A stretch of DNA of 5,244 bases from Bryobacteraceae bacterium (lineage in GTDB: Bacteria; Acidobacteriota; Terriglobia; Bryobacterales; Bryobacteraceae), in contig JAICMB010000281.1 in assembly GCA_025929455.1 (NCBI GenBank), positions 1 through 5,244 on the forward strand, in the 5' to 3' direction. This document shows positions 4,782 to 5,244 of this stretch, piece by piece. The translations under genes and the position numbers were made by a program. The notes under the pieces are model-generated. The model saw only the letters and a program-made list of their open reading frames with translations. It searched no databases and was not told where the DNA came from. Position 1 is the stretch's first letter. Each line of letters opens with the position of its first letter.

Positions 4782-5244
4782 GACGCGCCTCGTTCGCATG
4801 TGTCCTGGCCGTCATCGCCGCCGCTGCCTGGCAATTTGCGGCTGCCTGCGCGCCGGATTTCTACATGGCCGTTTTCAGCTACTCGCGCCATCCCGACTTC
4901 CCGCGCACCGCATTTATCGATGGACGGCTCGGCATTTTGCAGCCCACCTTCGCGCGATCGTACCTCGTCATCGCGTATCGTTACCTGAACGGCATCGACA
5001 TGAACCCGCGCGAGCGCGAGCAGGCGCGCGGCTATTACAAAGACCGCGACACCGCTTCCTGGGATCACCTCGGCACGGACTGGCCTGCGCGCTGGCGCGA
5101 GGTGCGCTCGCACATCCGCACGCCCGCGCCATCACCGGCAAATCTGATTACGAACGGGCAGTTGCTGTACGATCCGGAGACGCACTCCTTCGCACTCAAC
5201 TGCGCCGAAGATGCGTTCCGTGTCGCGCTGCACACGCTCGCGCA
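4778..5244 (+). CDS. Exported protein of unknown function coupled to DUF3142 gene, C-terminus beyond window
   Basis: 155 codons are visible and the frame is open at the window edge, so the full length is unknown. Residues 1-23 (MRRASFACVLAVIAAAAW, then QFAAA) are a signal peptide ending at AAAC24, a loose lipobox; the mature protein would be periplasmic or lipid-anchored. The best-defined block is FYMAVFSYSRHPDFP (28-42) and then LGILQPTFARSYLVIAYRYLNG (split here as LGILQPTFARSY, 51-62, and LVIAYRYLNG, 63-72). After that comes a charged helix (MNPREREQARGYYKDRD, 75-91) and a polar region. C142 (ALNCAEDAF) is the only other non-signal cysteine. I do not recognise a named domain, although I have a loose memory of such proteins next to DUF3142 genes. 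The start ATG overlaps the previous stop as ATGA, which implies translational coupling and hence a shared process. Codon use matches its neighbours. Confidence 0.82.
   Translation, partial: MRRASFACVLAVIAAAAWQFAAACAPDFYMAVFSYSRHPDFPRTAFIDGRLGILQPTFARSYLVIAYRYLNGIDMNPREREQARGYYKDRDTASWDHLGTDWPARWREVRSHIRTPAPSPANLITNGQLLYDPETHSFALNCAEDAFRVALHTLA

Noticed and set aside
4712..5113. Minus-strand 133-residue frame antisense to the last gene
   Set aside because: The plus-strand frame has a signal peptide, an ATGA junction and no stop to the window end; the antisense product has no motif.
1..5244. CRISPR array, insertion sequence, tRNA or rRNA
   Set aside because: No regularly spaced direct repeats, no transposase motif or terminal inverted repeats, and no tRNA-like or rRNA-like stretch was seen.

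Overview
The window is GC-rich, tightly packed, and split into two divergent halves. Positions 1-2684 are read on the minus strand and positions 2719-5244 on the plus strand, with only 34 bases between the two outermost start codons. Several small proteins (a seven-cysteine zinc-ribbon peptide, an 'EFHKWAS' coiled-coil peptide, a HELGH secreted metallopeptidase-like protein) match types I recall from Acidobacteriota, probably Bryobacterales/Solibacter-like. That assignment rests on protein flavour and base composition, not on a marker gene. I see no tRNA, rRNA, mobile element or CRISPR array.

Minus half, in order of transcription: a 53-residue Cys-rich zinc-ribbon protein (2684-2523); a 158-base gap holding a 15-base perfect palindrome; an exported HELGH metallopeptidase-like protein (2364-1684), with a doubtful start and a C-terminus that runs into the next gene; a VOC/glyoxalase-fold protein (1802-1437); a 72-residue coiled-coil protein (1383-1165); and a secreted type-B carboxylesterase (1153 to beyond base 1) cut by the window edge just after its catalytic His. 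The last three genes are close enough to share a transcript, but their functions do not form an obvious pathway.

Plus half: a 419-residue probable lipoprotein with SH3b-like repeats and a proline-rich insertion (2719-3978); a DUF3142 protein (4014-4781); and a coupled, exported protein of unknown function overlapping it by ATGA (4778 to beyond 5244). All three have N-terminal export signals, so this half looks like a cell-envelope module. The DUF3142 gene and its partner are the most interesting part: the pair is probably translated together, and the DUF3142 motifs loosely resemble a TIM-barrel glycosidase active site.

Every gene entry comes from direct reading of the sequence plus remembered family features. 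No database search was possible.
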